Assembly: GCF_963583255.1 (NCBI RefSeq) | Contig: NC_084813.1 | Coordinates: 10,650,001-10,714,000, forward strand | Source of the DNA: Pyrus communis | Taxonomy: Eukaryota; Streptophyta; Magnoliopsida; Rosales; Rosaceae | Reading direction: 5' to 3' | Length of the DNA: 64,000 bases | In this document: one piece after another, positions 37,701-48,121 of the stretch | Layout of the letters: every line of letters begins with the position of its first letter | Position numbering within the stretch: position 1 is the first letter of the stretch | Translations under genes and position numbers: made by a program | Notes under the pieces: generated by a model | What the model was told of the DNA's origin: nothing | The model's input: only the letters and a program-made list of their open reading frames with translations | The model's database searches: none

Positions 37701-37930
37701 GCGACTAAACTGAACTGCTCTTCCACGGCCGGCGGGGCGGCGGCTGCTGATGTATTGGAGCCTGAGTTGCGGCCTCTGGGATTGGAGCCTCCTAGGGAAA
37801 GGCGGCTGGTTTGGGCGGAGGAGCGGAGGGGCGGAGGGAAGGAGGCTCGGCCAAGCTTGGCGGCTCCGGCTCTGCGTCCTGAGCCGCCGCCACCGCCGCC
37901 GCCAACTCGGCCGGACTTGGATGAGTACAT
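28704..37930 (-). CDS. ELL-type RNA polymerase II elongation factor-like protein, 12 coding exons
   Basis: Coding exons (minus strand, 5' to 3'): 37565-37930, 36753-36979, 36272-36336, 35248-35322, 34452-34798, 33202-33270, 33033-33121, 29939-32143, 29737-29814, 29498-29606, 28876-28926, 28704-28754. All borders are GT-AG, the phases join, and the sum is 3,732 nt, giving 1,243 residues plus stop. The start is the ATG at 37930 (context ACCAATG); upstream in-frame sequence has no ATG. Domains: Gly/Ala/Pro-rich N-terminus (1-90), conserved region with PLAFSVIIRMAPDLVEEIKR (90-230), winged-helix-like segment with KGMRIKDLEKAIADSYPNS (about 320-405), Ser/Asp-rich acidic stretch (490-558), long disordered middle, and C-terminal occludin/ELL domain (1147-1243). 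ELL proteins stimulate Pol II elongation in the nucleus (family knowledge). The plant role is inferred. Confidence 0.88.
29498..29814 (-). other. Occludin/ELL domain core exons
   Basis: Exons 9 and 10 of the ELL-like gene read YEEYVQEYRDKYDSYCSLNK, then RNAFEKLGKDLDY and VKESYRGCEK. Exons 11 and 12 add KHKRLKRIFVVLHEELK and YIKQRIKDFAVSYMED before the stop. The order 'Y...F/Y...Y.L......F..L...L........Y......Y......C......L..IK' is the ELL/occludin C-terminal signature, which in animals binds EAF-type partners. The last two exons are exactly 51 nt each. Confidence 0.8.
33879..33957. repeat. Short tandem duplication in an ELL intron
   Basis: The block TTGAAAAAGATTTTAAAGTGG occurs twice, about 42 bp apart, each preceded by a T-rich run. 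It lies in the intron between exons 5 and 6 and is not coding. Confidence 0.7.
35366..35886 (-). mobile_element. Copia-type solo LTR in an ELL intron, TSD GTTCA
   Basis: On the minus strand it starts TGTTGGGTTTTTCCACC and ends ATTCACAACA (521 bp). The 5-bp duplication GTTCA is perfect (35361-35365 and 35887-35891). The TGTTGGGTTTTTCC start is typical of plant Ty1/copia LTRs. It lies between exons 3 and 4 of the ELL-like gene in the same orientation as the gene. A partial copy with flanking intron sequence lies at 58364-58687. Confidence 0.88.
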
Positions 37931-38032
37931 TGGTGAGAGTTTTAGGGGCGTGACGGAATTGGCGTGGAATTGGAATTGGCCTTGAATTGGGGTTCTTGTG
38001 AATTTGCTTGAGTCACAAACAGAGCTCACCAA

Positions 38033-38307
38033 GGGAAAAGAAATTAAAAATTAAATTGGAAATATGTTCCTTTGGACTCGTGTTTATGTGCCTAACTCGT
38101 CTTTCCCTTTTCGAATCACAGCAACTTACATAAGAAGAGTTAATCTTATTATAACATTTCGATTTGATAATATATTGCTATATAAAAATAAACTTGCACG
38201 TAATGATACGTTATTGATCAAAAAAAGGGCACGTTGGTGAACTCGTTCCAAAAAAACCATAATAAGTCGACCATATATTTTCAAATAAATATGTATTAAT
38301 AACATAT
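38033..38307. other. Upstream flank of the ELL-like gene
   Basis: This is the only stretch between the ELL start and the Mutator-like element. It is AT-rich and I see no clear TATA box at a fixed distance. The promoter must lie here or be supplied in part by the inserted elements. Confidence 0.4.
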
Positions 38308-38561
38308 AAAATAAGGGGTTTTATCATAAATGGTCTTTGAAATTGACCGATCTCATCAAGATGGTGTCTAAAATTAAAAATCGATCAATATAGTCTCTGA
38401 AAATGGCTCTTGCAAATCAATGTTGTCCACAATTCCGTTAAAAATTCTGTTAAGTGTTTACATAAATGGGTCCCAGAAATTTAATTAAATATTATTATGT
38501 GAATAAAAAACATTTTTTATTTTTTATAATTAAAAACTTAAAAAATAAAAAATAAAAAATA

Positions 38562-39007
38562 GTAAATTATGGCAATGGTTCCTTAACTTTCACTCAATTT
38601 GAGCAATGGTCCCTCAACTAAAAATTCATTATCATTGGTCTCTCAACTCATTAAAACGTGCAGTTATGGTCTCTCAACTAATAATTTATTACCATTGGTC
38701 CATCAACTTTAATTCAATTAGAGAAATAGTCCCTCAACTTTAACCCAATTGTAGCAATGATCATTCCAACATAACTCATTTTGACAAAATTTGACGAAGT
38801 TGATGAAAATAACCATAGCTACACTTTTTGATAAGATGAGGGACCCCAGTTGTAGCAATGATCCTTCCAACATAACTCATTTTGACAAAATTTTGACTAA
38901 GCATAGTTACACATTTGATGAGTTGAGGGACCAATGGTAATAGATTTTTAGTTGAGGGATCATTGCTCCAATTTGATTAAAGTTGAGGGACCATTGTTAC
39001 AATTTAC
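38562..39007. mobile_element. MITE with internally repetitive inverted arms
   Basis: The left arm reads GTAAATTATGGCAATGG and the right arm, inverted, GTAAATTGTAACAATGG. Each arm repeats the words CAATGGTCCCTCAACT and CATTGGTC.CTCAACT. The middle holds a direct duplication of CCTTCCAACATAACTCATTT (with CATTCC in the first copy). No coding sequence. Confidence 0.75.
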
Positions 39008-39019
39008 TCAATAAACAAA

Positions 39020-40224
39020 GGGAAGTGTTATTGGCATTCCAATAATCTCATTATACACTCCTCATAAGTGTATTTTTCTTTCCTAATATTAGACTAGGCA
39101 ATTTCTTATACGACTCGTTAACACGACACGTAAGCGACACGAAAATAACGGGTTTCGGGTCAACACGATAACTAATCGGGTCATTATCGGGTCATACGAT
39201 AATAACCCGTTAATAACGAGTCCTTAACAGGTTTACATGAGAGTGACACGCAGGTAACCTGTTTCGACACGATAAGAAAAAAGTTATTTTGATGATTTTA
39301 ATTTTTTAAACTACTAAAAAAAACTTATTATAAAATACAATAGATATAATGAATATGTATATATTGTTTATTAATTATTATTCTATATAAATTTTAAAGT
39401 TTAAGTTTTATTTATTTATTTTTTATTTTTATAGTATATTATAGATAAAGATTGAGATTAAAAATCATAAAACACATTAAAAATTAAAATAGTAAGTAAT
39501 TTAAAAATATCAAACACATTAAAAAAATTATAATAATTAATTTACATGTGTGAAAAATATGAAAAAATATGCAAACGCTCGTAGTCGCATCATCTACGCT
39601 TTGAGGATGGGTATATGATTGTTTGAATTTTTAAAACCATACAAACTCTCATGAATATTATTTTTAAGGGATTTCAAAATAAACAAAATTCATAATCATT
39701 AATGAATAAGTCTGAAATATGTGAAAGCATAATAAACGTTCATAATTGCATCATTAACGCTTAGAAGATAGTTACATGGTTGTTTAAATTTTTAAAACCG
39801 TCCAAATCTCATGAATAGTGTTTTTATTTGAGCGCAAAATTAATAATAATAATTGTAGAAGTATGAAAAATGTAATCACTTGTAATGAAAAGCTTTACAA
39901 TTTTCATGAAGGGGTCAACTCCAAAATTTAGTATGTATTTACTAATTCAGTATTATGTTTTTCATTTTCATTTGTATTGATTTAAAATATTCTTAATGGG
40001 TAATGGGTCGGGTCATATTACCTGATAATATTAACGGGTTGATTTTGGGTCGGGTCATATTACCCGTTTACTTTAACGGGTATTACACAACACGACCCGT
40101 TAAACTATCGGGTATGACACGAAAATGACACGAACACGAGAAACACGACACGAATGCCAGGTCTACCTAATATAGAAAGTTTGGGGTGTAGAATGAGATT
40201 TTTGGAGTGCTAATAACAATTCCC
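39020..40224. mobile_element. ~120-bp MITE split by a hAT element
   Basis: The outer ends are GGGAAGTGTTATTGGCATTCC and, inverted, GGGAATTGTTATTAGCACTCC. Without the inserted hAT the two parts make an element of about 120 bp, the same size and sequence as the intact relative at 62902-63023. Confidence 0.85.
39090..40165. mobile_element. Non-autonomous hAT-type element, TSD CCTAATAT
   Basis: It starts TAGACTAGGC and ends GCCAGGTCTA. The 8-bp duplication CCTAATAT is perfect (39082-39089 and 40166-40173). Its arms are made of alternating CGACACG/CGTGTCG and ACCCGTTA/TAACGGGT words (ACACGACACG, AACGGGT, GGGTCGGGTCATATTACC). No transposase frame exists in the 1,076 bp. Confidence 0.9.
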
Positions 40225-40225
40225 T

Positions 40226-40978
40226 AAAAAAAACAAAACAAAAAACAAAAAAAAAAAAAAAAAACAAAAGAAGATGATTGAACATTCTTCATCATCTTCT
40301 TCCATTCGCACCCTCCCACTACAAGTCTACAACCACTATCCAGCCCCTCCCATTCCCCTGCGAAGTTGTGAGTATCTTTAGAGTGACGTCGTCATGAGGG
40401 AAGGTAGTAGCTGATTGTTTAAGCTCTCCAAGATTCGCAAAACGTGTTTGGTTCCGATTGCTGCTGTCTCCCTTGTTTTTTCACACTGTTGAAAAAAAAT
40501 AGAGCAACTAGGTTATTTTTTACAGAGTAGGATCTTCTGCCCTCCTAGTCTCATTTCCTTCCAAGCCTTCCCTCTTCTCCCTTACCACTTTACTTTTTGT
40601 CTAATTGTCTCTAAAAAAAAGAAAAAAAAAATTCAATATGAGATGTTAATGTGGCTTATTCATAATCGTTCAAGTAGGAGCAGAGGAAAGATAAGAGAGA
40701 TTAAGAAGGAAAAGAATCTTCCTCCATTTTTTCCTACCGAAAATCTGTACACTTCCACAAATTTCGAGACTTTATGTTTTTTTCCCACAACCATTTCTCA
40801 TACACCCTTAAACCAAAAACCCAGAAGAAGAAAAAACATAAACAGTAAGCAGAGGAGAGAAAGAGAGAAAGATCTGAAATAGAAGGACGACTGGGTTTGT
40901 TGAAGTTGCTTTGAAGCTCTCCATTTTTTTTACTGATTGGGTGGTGATTATTTTATTTTTTTATTTTTTAGCTTTTAA
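40226..40978. other. Possible captured host DNA within the Mutator-like element
   Basis: After an A-rich run (40229-40265) the sequence becomes more GC-balanced (CTTCCATTCGCACCCTCCC..., TTGAAGCTCTCC) and carries an open 79-codon stretch with ATG at 40643. It resembles leader or exon DNA, but no domain is recognised and I see no proof of a gene. Confidence 0.3.
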
Positions 40979-41445
40979 TCTATACTATTATTAAGAGAAC
41001 CTTTCTTGTCAACTTTTTGCCACCTTTTTTTTTTCCAATTTTACCCTCACTTTTGATATACAATACTTACATAAGGAGGGCAAAATAGTAATTTTGTATC
41101 TTCTGCCCTTTTTTTCCTATTTTTCCCTCACTTTTGATACACAATACTTACATAAGGAGGGCAAAATAGTAATTTTGTATCTTTTGATAAAATGACAATC
41201 ATATCCTTATTTTTCCTATTTGACCCTCACTTTTGATACACAATATTTACATAAGGGGGACAAAACATTAATTACGTAATATTAAGATAAAATATGCACT
41301 TATTAAGAGAAATTGTCCCACCATCATTTTTTCATACTCTTTTTAAAATTTTAAAAAACTAATCATACTCCTTAATAAAAAAAAAACAAGAAAAAAGTTG
41401 AAATTGTTCACACACACAGAATGTGTGTTCATCATATAGTTATAA
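40979..41445 (+). mobile_element. Helitron 5' end with tandem ~75-bp repeats
   Basis: TCTATACTATTATTAAGAG after an A is the usual plant Helitron 5' terminus. Downstream a block (CCCTCACTTTTGATA.ACAATA, then TTACATAAGG, then CAAAATAGTAATT in two of them) occurs three times at about 41044, 41119 and 41223. I found no hairpin-plus-CTRR end before the Mutator arm starts, so the element is truncated or the end is decayed. Confidence 0.55.
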
Positions 41446-41673
41446 AAATAAAAATTGTATTATTTAAATATTATTAATTCACATAATAATATTTAATTAA
41501 ATTTGTAGGACCCATGTATGTGTCATATCAGCACATAACATATTTTTTACGGAATTGTGACAGAAGTACCACATTGATTTGAGACACCCAATTTCGAGGA
41601 CTACATTTATCAATTTTCAATTTTAAGAACCATTTTGATAGAGTGAGTTAATTTCAAAAATCATTTATGATAA

Positions 41674-42791
41674 TGTTGACCCTAAAAATTACATAACCTA
41701 TGCGGCGCGCAGACCGAGCAACTAATAAGCTAACTAAGTCCTTCAGTTGAATGCGGGGCGTGCCAACTCGTCGGCCAAGTTCGGCCGAGGAGTAGAATTT
41801 GTTGATGTTGCGTTGAGCGCATTGGTGACTTTTTTACCTTGCGACTGTGACCAAGGAAGGAACACTCTCGGTCTTCGAGTTCTAGAGCCTGAAGACAAGG
41901 CTGCTAGTTCTGCGAAGTTCACAAATCGTTGGCGCCCGATTCGGTCATTGTGATTATATTCGTAAGAGTATAAGCACGTCGAATCGACACCAGACTATAC
42001 GAACACAAATATTCAAAGGTGATGTATGTCTGATGGTGAATATGGTTCGGCCGTCAGAATGCCGAACTTTGAAACTCACTTGTGAGTATCCAATCATAAA
42101 ATCACTCGGCTTTCAGTACGTCGAATGTCGTAGCTAGTAATACCTTACTTTGCCGAGAAGGCTAATAAGATGACCTTTGCCAACAAGGATTCGAAAACCC
42201 TTATCGGCCGAGACTTGGATAGGTAACCAGTCGGCCTCGATGCAGTGCTGCTTATCCAAACTGAAGGTGTTCACCGGTTGCCTCCACAGTACTGTTTATC
42301 CAAACTGAAGGTGTTCGCCGGTTGCCTCCACAGTGCTGTTTATCCAAACTGAAGGTGTGTCGGCGAGAAAAAGAAAATAAAAATCTCAAGCTGTTTGAGA
42401 GGTTTTGCGCAGGGTAATTGTGTGTTGAATTGAATGTCCCCAATTGTTGCATGATTTCTTGTATTTATAGCACCAACTCTTTCTTGAGATCGAGTTAAAC
42501 TCCTATATGGGTTGGGAGTTCTTGTTTCATTCTAACTTTGCTTCGAACAATCCTACCTCCACTAGGACTTTGAACTCACCCATTTTTATGGCTTTATTCA
42601 TTGTCGGTCGAGAATCCTAATTACATTATTATTTCCTCGACCCCTTTTCTCATTTGAACTACTCCTTGTGATAGGACTCGACCATCCCTGAATGACCCGG
42701 AATCACCAGGCAGCCCATAGTACTTTTGACACGGCTTTGGGTCGAGCACAGACAAACACTCAGCCCAACGATATTATTTTAGGCCCAAACA
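41674..42791 (-). repeat. 3' LTR of the gypsy element
   Basis: It matches 53218-54348 along its length with scattered substitutions and some indels. It contains three 44-bp tandem units starting at 42243, 42287 and 42331 (CAGTGCTGNTTATCCAAACTG). The equivalent array in the other LTR has a divergent first unit, so the array has changed since insertion. Confidence 0.93.
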
Positions 42792-42807
42792 TTGCCCCCT
42801 CGCTTCT
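42792..42807 (-). promoter_or_regulatory. Polypurine tract of the gypsy element
   Basis: On the minus strand AGAAGCGAGGGGGCAA directly precedes the 3' LTR start TGTTTGGG. A purine run at this point primes plus-strand DNA synthesis in LTR retrotransposons. Confidence 0.75.
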
Positions 42808-43211
42808 GAGGTCGTCGACTCCTAACCTTTGGTCGGATCTCGACCTTGAAGAAGCGAAAACACTTTTTGCCTTTAGACTTAACTGTTCTCAATAACCACT
42901 ACCATGTGCATTTATGGAATATGATTGCACGATGCTCGTTACTCCCGACGTACTGCCACGTGTCGATTCTCCGATAGACCTAACAACTCTCAATCATGGC
43001 CTTCGAAAACGTGCGCTCGTCAAAACGTCTTCTTTCTTATTAATGCATTAAAACCACCGCCGCATGCAATCGTGCGTCCCAAATCCCCGAACTCTATCCT
43101 ACCTTTGACGATTCCCGAGATATCTGAAATGATTGGCCATTTCCCGGTTGATTTTCCCTTAAATTAAAAAATTTCTGAATATCAAACGTTTGATCTTCCT
43201 TTTGAAATGCC

Positions 43212-43219
43212 TATAAATA
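43212..43219 (+). promoter_or_regulatory. TATA box of the antisense PMD gene
   Basis: TATAAATA lies 151 bp before the ATG at 43363, on the strand opposite to gag-pol. A start site about 30 bp downstream would give a leader of roughly 120 nt. It is internal to the element and separate from the LTR. Confidence 0.6.
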
Positions 43220-44883
43220 CCTGACTTTCTTTCATTTGCATCTCACGCCTCTAGAAACTTTGAAACATCCTTTCGCCATTCTTGCTTTCTCAACCCAGAA
43301 GATCTCAAGCTTACCTCTCACAAACCCCTTCTAAACCCACACGAACCTTCGAATCCTCTCCAATGGCTTCCTTCATCTCAAAGTTGTCCGACGAGTGCAA
43401 CAAATGCAAATGTTTCATTAACCGGAGCGCTATCAAAACGCTACGCTTCGAGAGCGACCTGAGCATCACTCATCAAATTCTGGGGCCACTTTTTAAAGAT
43501 GCAATGCCATTGTGCATCACGAATCTTCTCAAGGAACAGTGCCTAACACCCTTGCTGCAAGGGTTTGACTGGTCGAAATGGTGCTTGGCGCGGCCCCAAG
43601 GAGCTTGGCCTTCGACCACTGCAGCCTGGGCAGCCTGGGTTGAGCAAATGGAAACATTCTTCGACAAAGAATGGGAAGCTCTTGGCATTTACAACGCCAT
43701 CAAGCTCTCGATCATGGATGAGGAGCTGCTCATGGCGGCCCTGAGTTTGTGGTGTTCGGCCACCAACACCATGGTATTTCCTTTCGGCCCTCTCGGGCCC
43801 ACCGTCCTTGATATTTCAACTATCCTCGGGACTTCCCCATCTAGTTTCCTGATATATGCTGCCCTATCCGGGTTCCCGTCGAACCTCAACCTGAAAGTGT
43901 TGTTCGACAAACGGGCCGTCGAGACACTCAGCCGAGGAGATCGAGAGCCTTCGAAAGAAGAAGTTCATAAGCTATACAAGAACTTCTTTAACTACAACAC
44001 CCTCATCTTCCACTTTGCTGGCTGAGGCGAGGAGAGTTTTAGGAAGGGAGAACATGAAGCCTTCCTATTCTACTGGTACAACAAATTCATCTGTTGTACC
44101 CGGTCGAACAAGTGTTTGGTCGAGAACATGTCGGTGGCTCAAGCTTTGGCTAGCGGTCACTCCTTGGCGCTCAATTCGGCCATCCTCGCCAATCTCTTCC
44201 GTTGTTTGGCCGAAACAACCATCAACAAAATCGACCCGCACCAGAACAGACCTCTCTGGGTATTCCAAATCTGGCTACAGGTTTATTTCTCCACTCTTCG
44301 GCCTGAAGTCCCCATTTTCTAACCTACCGCAGCGCTTAGTCTTCAACTGGCCTCTTGACCGGTGACTCCTTACCGGGCCGAGGTAGTCTTGAAACATTTC
44401 TTCGCCCTGGATGTCCTTTCTGACGACGAGTTCTTAGTCTGTCGGCATGGGATGAGACCGAAGATGCTGATCTTCGTCAACACTGGGGTTCGTTCGTATT
44501 AACACGCGACATTCTCCTCGGTTGCGACATCCACCGAGCCAGTTGGGAGGTCTATCATCCCCATTTCGTCGCTCGACAGCTCGGCTACCTCCAGGGTTGC
44601 CTAGTACCCTTGCTCACTTCTCGCTCCCTCCTAAGTCGATGACGCATTTCTGGTTCCTCCGAGAGGGAGTGTAAATCGACGGAACAAAAGTTTCAGGACA
44701 AGTGTAAAAAATTTTGGCTCTAACCGACCGTTCTTGAATCTCTGGGTACTGACATCTTTGGTGACTGGTGGGAAGAGTACACCCGCGACTTCTTTGGCGT
44801 CTCGGCCGAAGACGTGGTCATCAAAATCTTCGACGACCGACCCAAACAAGCTCTTGCAGCCCAATCTAAAGAAACAACCCAAG

Positions 44884-44954
44884 GTATATTGTCGGTTTTC
44901 CCTTTGTACTTCACCTACTTGTGTAATGTTACTAACTCGACTCTACTTTCTCAG
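44884..44954 (+). other. Intron 1 of the antisense PMD gene
   Basis: 71 bp, CCCAAG|GTATATTG at the donor and TTTCTCAG|GTGGTC at the acceptor, T-rich throughout. Joining the flanking codons keeps a frame that reads ETTQGGRVLKRADVVAVAVA. Confidence 0.7.
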
Positions 44955-45406
44955 GTGGTCGTGTGTTGAAACGAGCGGATGTGGTCGCCGTGGCGGTGGC
45001 CAAGAAAAATTTGGTCCCCTCCTCGAAGAAAAGCACAACTGCTGGTCACATTCCGCCGACCAAGTAGCCATATTGGGACACCGAGACGGGAGATGACGCT
45101 CATCGACCTTCAAAACGCGTCAAGATATTGGCGAAAAATAGGGAACGGGAGATTCATGTCATCTTCAGCCAGTCCACGGGAGCGACCGCTCCTATCACCT
45201 CTCCTCCTGTCCCGATCGTCCATGACTTGGTGGACCAACTGCCATTGCCCTCTCATTACCGGGCCGTACCGACAACTGGGGTTATGGCCGAACCGACTGC
45301 TACTCCAGCTGTGGTTTCGGAGCCGGTTAATGTGCCAATCTTGGAGGAGACGACTGCACCCGTCGAGGCCTCCCCCATCCAGCGGCCGACCGTCGTTTTG
45401 GAAGAG

Positions 45407-45472
45407 GTATGATTCCATTGTTAATGACCTTCATTTATCTGATTTTTCAGTCATGACAGCTTTTTATTTCAG
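45407..45472 (+). other. Intron 2 of the antisense PMD gene
   Basis: 66 bp, GAAGAG|GTATGA and TATTTCAG|GACGAT. The join turns VVLEE into the acidic run DDESDESDE without a frame break. Confidence 0.75.
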
Positions 45473-45703
45473 GACGATGAGAGCGACGAGAGTGACGAGA
45501 TCCTGCTAGAGCGTCGCCCTCGACCAACCAACCTTTCTCCCGTCAATCCTCCCCCTGTGGTCGAGGCAGCCGTCCAACCGGATCCTCCTATGGCCAATCG
45601 TGGGAAGAGACCCCTGGTCGAGCCTGAGGCGACGGTCGAAACGTCGCTCCATCCGCAGGATGAAGACTTCAACATTCCTCCACAAGAAGTTACATCGGCC
45701 TTT

Positions 45704-45776
45704 GTAAGGCTTCATTTTCTCTCTTTATTAATTTTATCAAGACACATCTGAACTCAGAAAAAATATTAAATGTCAG
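45704..45776 (+). other. Intron 3 of the antisense PMD gene
   Basis: 73 bp, GCCTTT|GTAAGG and AATGTCAG|GTGCCC. The preceding exon ends PPQEVTSAF and the next begins VPERSF. Confidence 0.65.
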
Positions 45777-45979
45777 GTGCCCGAACGTTCATTTCACCGA
45801 TAATTTTATGCACCGAAAGGTGTTGTTTATATTTCCTGGCCACCACAGTGGCCATCAAATGTAGATAACCTCCATCGGCCGCGTGAATTGAGAATCGGTC
45901 TTAGGCATTGGCTCGGCCATTAAGTTCTCTAGGTTCGAGCAATGAACCAGAGGGCATGGCCGAAGTCTCTTCCCAGCAG

Positions 45980-46053
45980 GTCTAAAAACACATTCCCCTT
46001 GTTATGCATTCCATATAACTTTCCTTATGCTGACATTTTCCCTTCATGTGCAG
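45980..46053 (+). other. Intron 4 of the antisense PMD gene
   Basis: 74 bp, CCCAGCAG|GTCTAA and CATGTGCAG|CTCTCA. The next exon reads LSWEVELDALIATTSGEAGS before a stop. Confidence 0.6.
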
Positions 46054-46752
46054 CTCTCATGGGAGGTCGAGCTTGACGCCTTGATTGCGACTACTTCAGG
46101 GGAGGCGGGCTCTTCGGCGTCCTAACAAAAACTTCCACGTTAACGGCCGAACCAAATGCCCTCATCAAGCTGCAGGAATTGCTATCTCTTTCAGCGTCGC
46201 AAATCCTTAAGTGCCAAGGCCTCGACTCCGTAGGGGCATATCTAAATGATCTTGCGGTTGATGGTCAGTTAAGCAACGAAGCCATTACTCGAGCTTCTTT
46301 TGCTCTGGAACGAACTCGAGAGTATTTCGGTATTTTCGAGAAAGCTCTCCGAGCGGAAGATAACTTGAAAGCCGCGATGGTCGTTCAAGAAGCTTTGCGT
46401 CCACGGGTCGACACGCTGAAGTCGAAAAAAGATGCGCTGGCCGACCTTGACTGTCAAATTGCAGAACTTTAGAAACGTAGGTCGGCAGTTGCTTCTGAGC
46501 TAGCAAGAGACTTCGAGTCGGGCGGCAAATCCTGCCTGACCGAATATGCGGCTAATGTGCGGCATGTCGAGCAGCTGAAGGTGGATAAGAGGAATCGGCA
46601 GGTCGAGGTTACTATAAGTGATGTGAGGTGGTTAGAATTGAAGGCTGTTCTTGAAACTCTCATTCCTTCTTCACTTTAAGGCTATCCAGCTATAAATAGA
46701 TCAATCATATGTACTTGTATACTCGTTTTTACGAGCTTGTTAATGAAATAGA

Positions 46753-47830
46753 CTATTCTTGCATTTCCCATGTAATCGGATAATACTTCTTTAAGAACTT
46801 CCCATTGATTGGTAATTTATGAATTAGCCCGCTTCGGTCTCTAAGATGATATGCCCCCTTGCCGAGAACTTTGTGAACGATGAATGGTCCTTCCCAATTC
46901 AGTGACCATTTGCCGAACCTAGGGTCTTTAATCCCTATAGGCAACACCGTTTGCTAAACCAATTCTCCTTCGCCGAACGTTTTTTGTTTGACGCGTTGAT
47001 TATAAGCTTGCTCAGTAATTTTCTTCTATGCTATTAAAAAATTACCCGCGTCGATCCGATTTTCTTATAAGTCTTCTAATTCTTGTCGCATAGCTTGACT
47101 ATATTGGCACTAAACAAACTACTCTGCTCGATCACTCGTAATGAGTTTATACTTAGCTCGACTGGTAACATAGCATCGTGTCTGTAAGTTAACGCGTAAG
47201 GAGTTGTTCCGATGGCCGACCGGGGTGAAGTTCGGTATGCCCATAATGCTTCGTTTAACTTTAAATTCCACATCCCAGGCCTCTCTCTTACCATTTTTTC
47301 GAGAATGCCGATTAATACTTTATTGCTTGCTTCGGCTTGCCTGTTCGCCTGTGGGTAATACGGTGTAGACTGCTCAAGTCGGATATTCAGACTTGCCATG
47401 TATTCCCTAAACCTGTCGGCCGTGAAGATTGTGCCATTGTCGATTATGATCGTTTCTGGCATGCCGAATCTGGTCACGATATTTTCCTTTACAAAACTGC
47501 AAACTTCTTTGGCTGTTAATTCGACATATGATTTTTCCTCGACCACTTAGTGAAGTAATCAATTGCTACTATTATCCACGCGTGTTTTGCCACAACCGAT
47601 GATGGTGTGATTTTGCCGATTACGTCCATTGCCCATCCCCTGAACGACTATGGTTTCGTAACTGAGTGGAGTAATTCGGTCGGGGCTCTCTGCATTGGTC
47701 CATGAATCTGGCATGGTATGCATCCCCATGTGTATTCGATGCAATCCTTTAATATACTTGGCCAGAAGTAACCGTGTCATCGGAGCAACCAGCGCATCTT
47801 GCGTCTTGATTGGTGAGCTCCACAAATTCC
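46753..47830 (-). pseudogene. Integrase region of the gypsy pol
   Basis: The zinc-binding part is decayed (47559-47830). The catalytic core is readable: AIDYFTKW (first Asp), then TIIIDNGTIFTADRF (second Asp), then PYYPQANRQAEASNKVL with the third acidic residue. Segment ALWAYRTSPRSAIGTTPYAL is the usual post-core block. A further frame (46753-46947) holds DPRFGKWSLNWEGPFIVHKV, the C-terminal GPF/Y-type domain. The core is broken from the C-terminus by a stop and a frame change. Integrase joins the DNA copy to the host chromosome. Confidence 0.85.
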
Positions 47831-48121
47831 TTCATGTACCTTGGCCATTGCTTGGACAGCCTCCTGTGGGCAGAGGCACAAAAATAGTAACCCATCCTCA
47901 CCCTTTCGATATAATTCATTTTGGTATGACACGTAATTCGTGGCGTGGACCTTCGTTCTCCGGTCGTGTTTCCTGTTGGGGCTATCGAGATATTGTAGAA
48001 TCGTCTTTCTCTAATCGTCTGGTAGTGTCTTGACGACACATACTTCTACGGGGTCTCCCCGTTTTAGTAACGATGGTAACGACATCACCCTCGTGCGTAT
48101 CACGTGATTGCGTTGAGGAAT

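Larger units (their letters stand above)
43363..46679 (+). pseudogene. Antisense plant mobile domain (PMD) gene with four introns, inside the gypsy element
   Basis: It starts at ATG 43363 (context CCAATGGC). Residues 1-220 form a PMD of the MAIN/MAIL type, with the hallmark LWCSATNTMVFPFG at about 129-142 and VLDISTILG after it. The same frame continues past a single TGA (44023) as HSLALNSAILANLFRCLAET, then a frameshift leads to ASWEVYHPHFVARQLGYLQG, the usual PMD end. Introns with GT-AG ends: 44884-44954, 45407-45472, 45704-45776, 45980-46053. A Pro-rich and acidic linker (ESDESDEILLERRPRP) precedes a helical, coiled-coil-like tail (46142-46679). At least three stops make this copy dead. 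The gene ends 73 bp before the end of pol, convergent with it. PMD proteins in plants act in silencing and genome stability (family knowledge). Confidence 0.8.

Noticed and set aside
37931..38032. A longer N-terminus for the ELL-like protein (open frame up to 38032)
   Set aside because: The extra stretch has no ATG; the first in-frame ATG is at 37930 and has a good context.
43282..43362. Upstream start of the PMD frame at 43282
   Set aside because: The codon there is TTG; the first ATG is 43363.
44065..45715. Several minus-strand frames opposite the PMD gene
   Set aside because: They are shadows of the plus-strand exons and show no domain or continuity.
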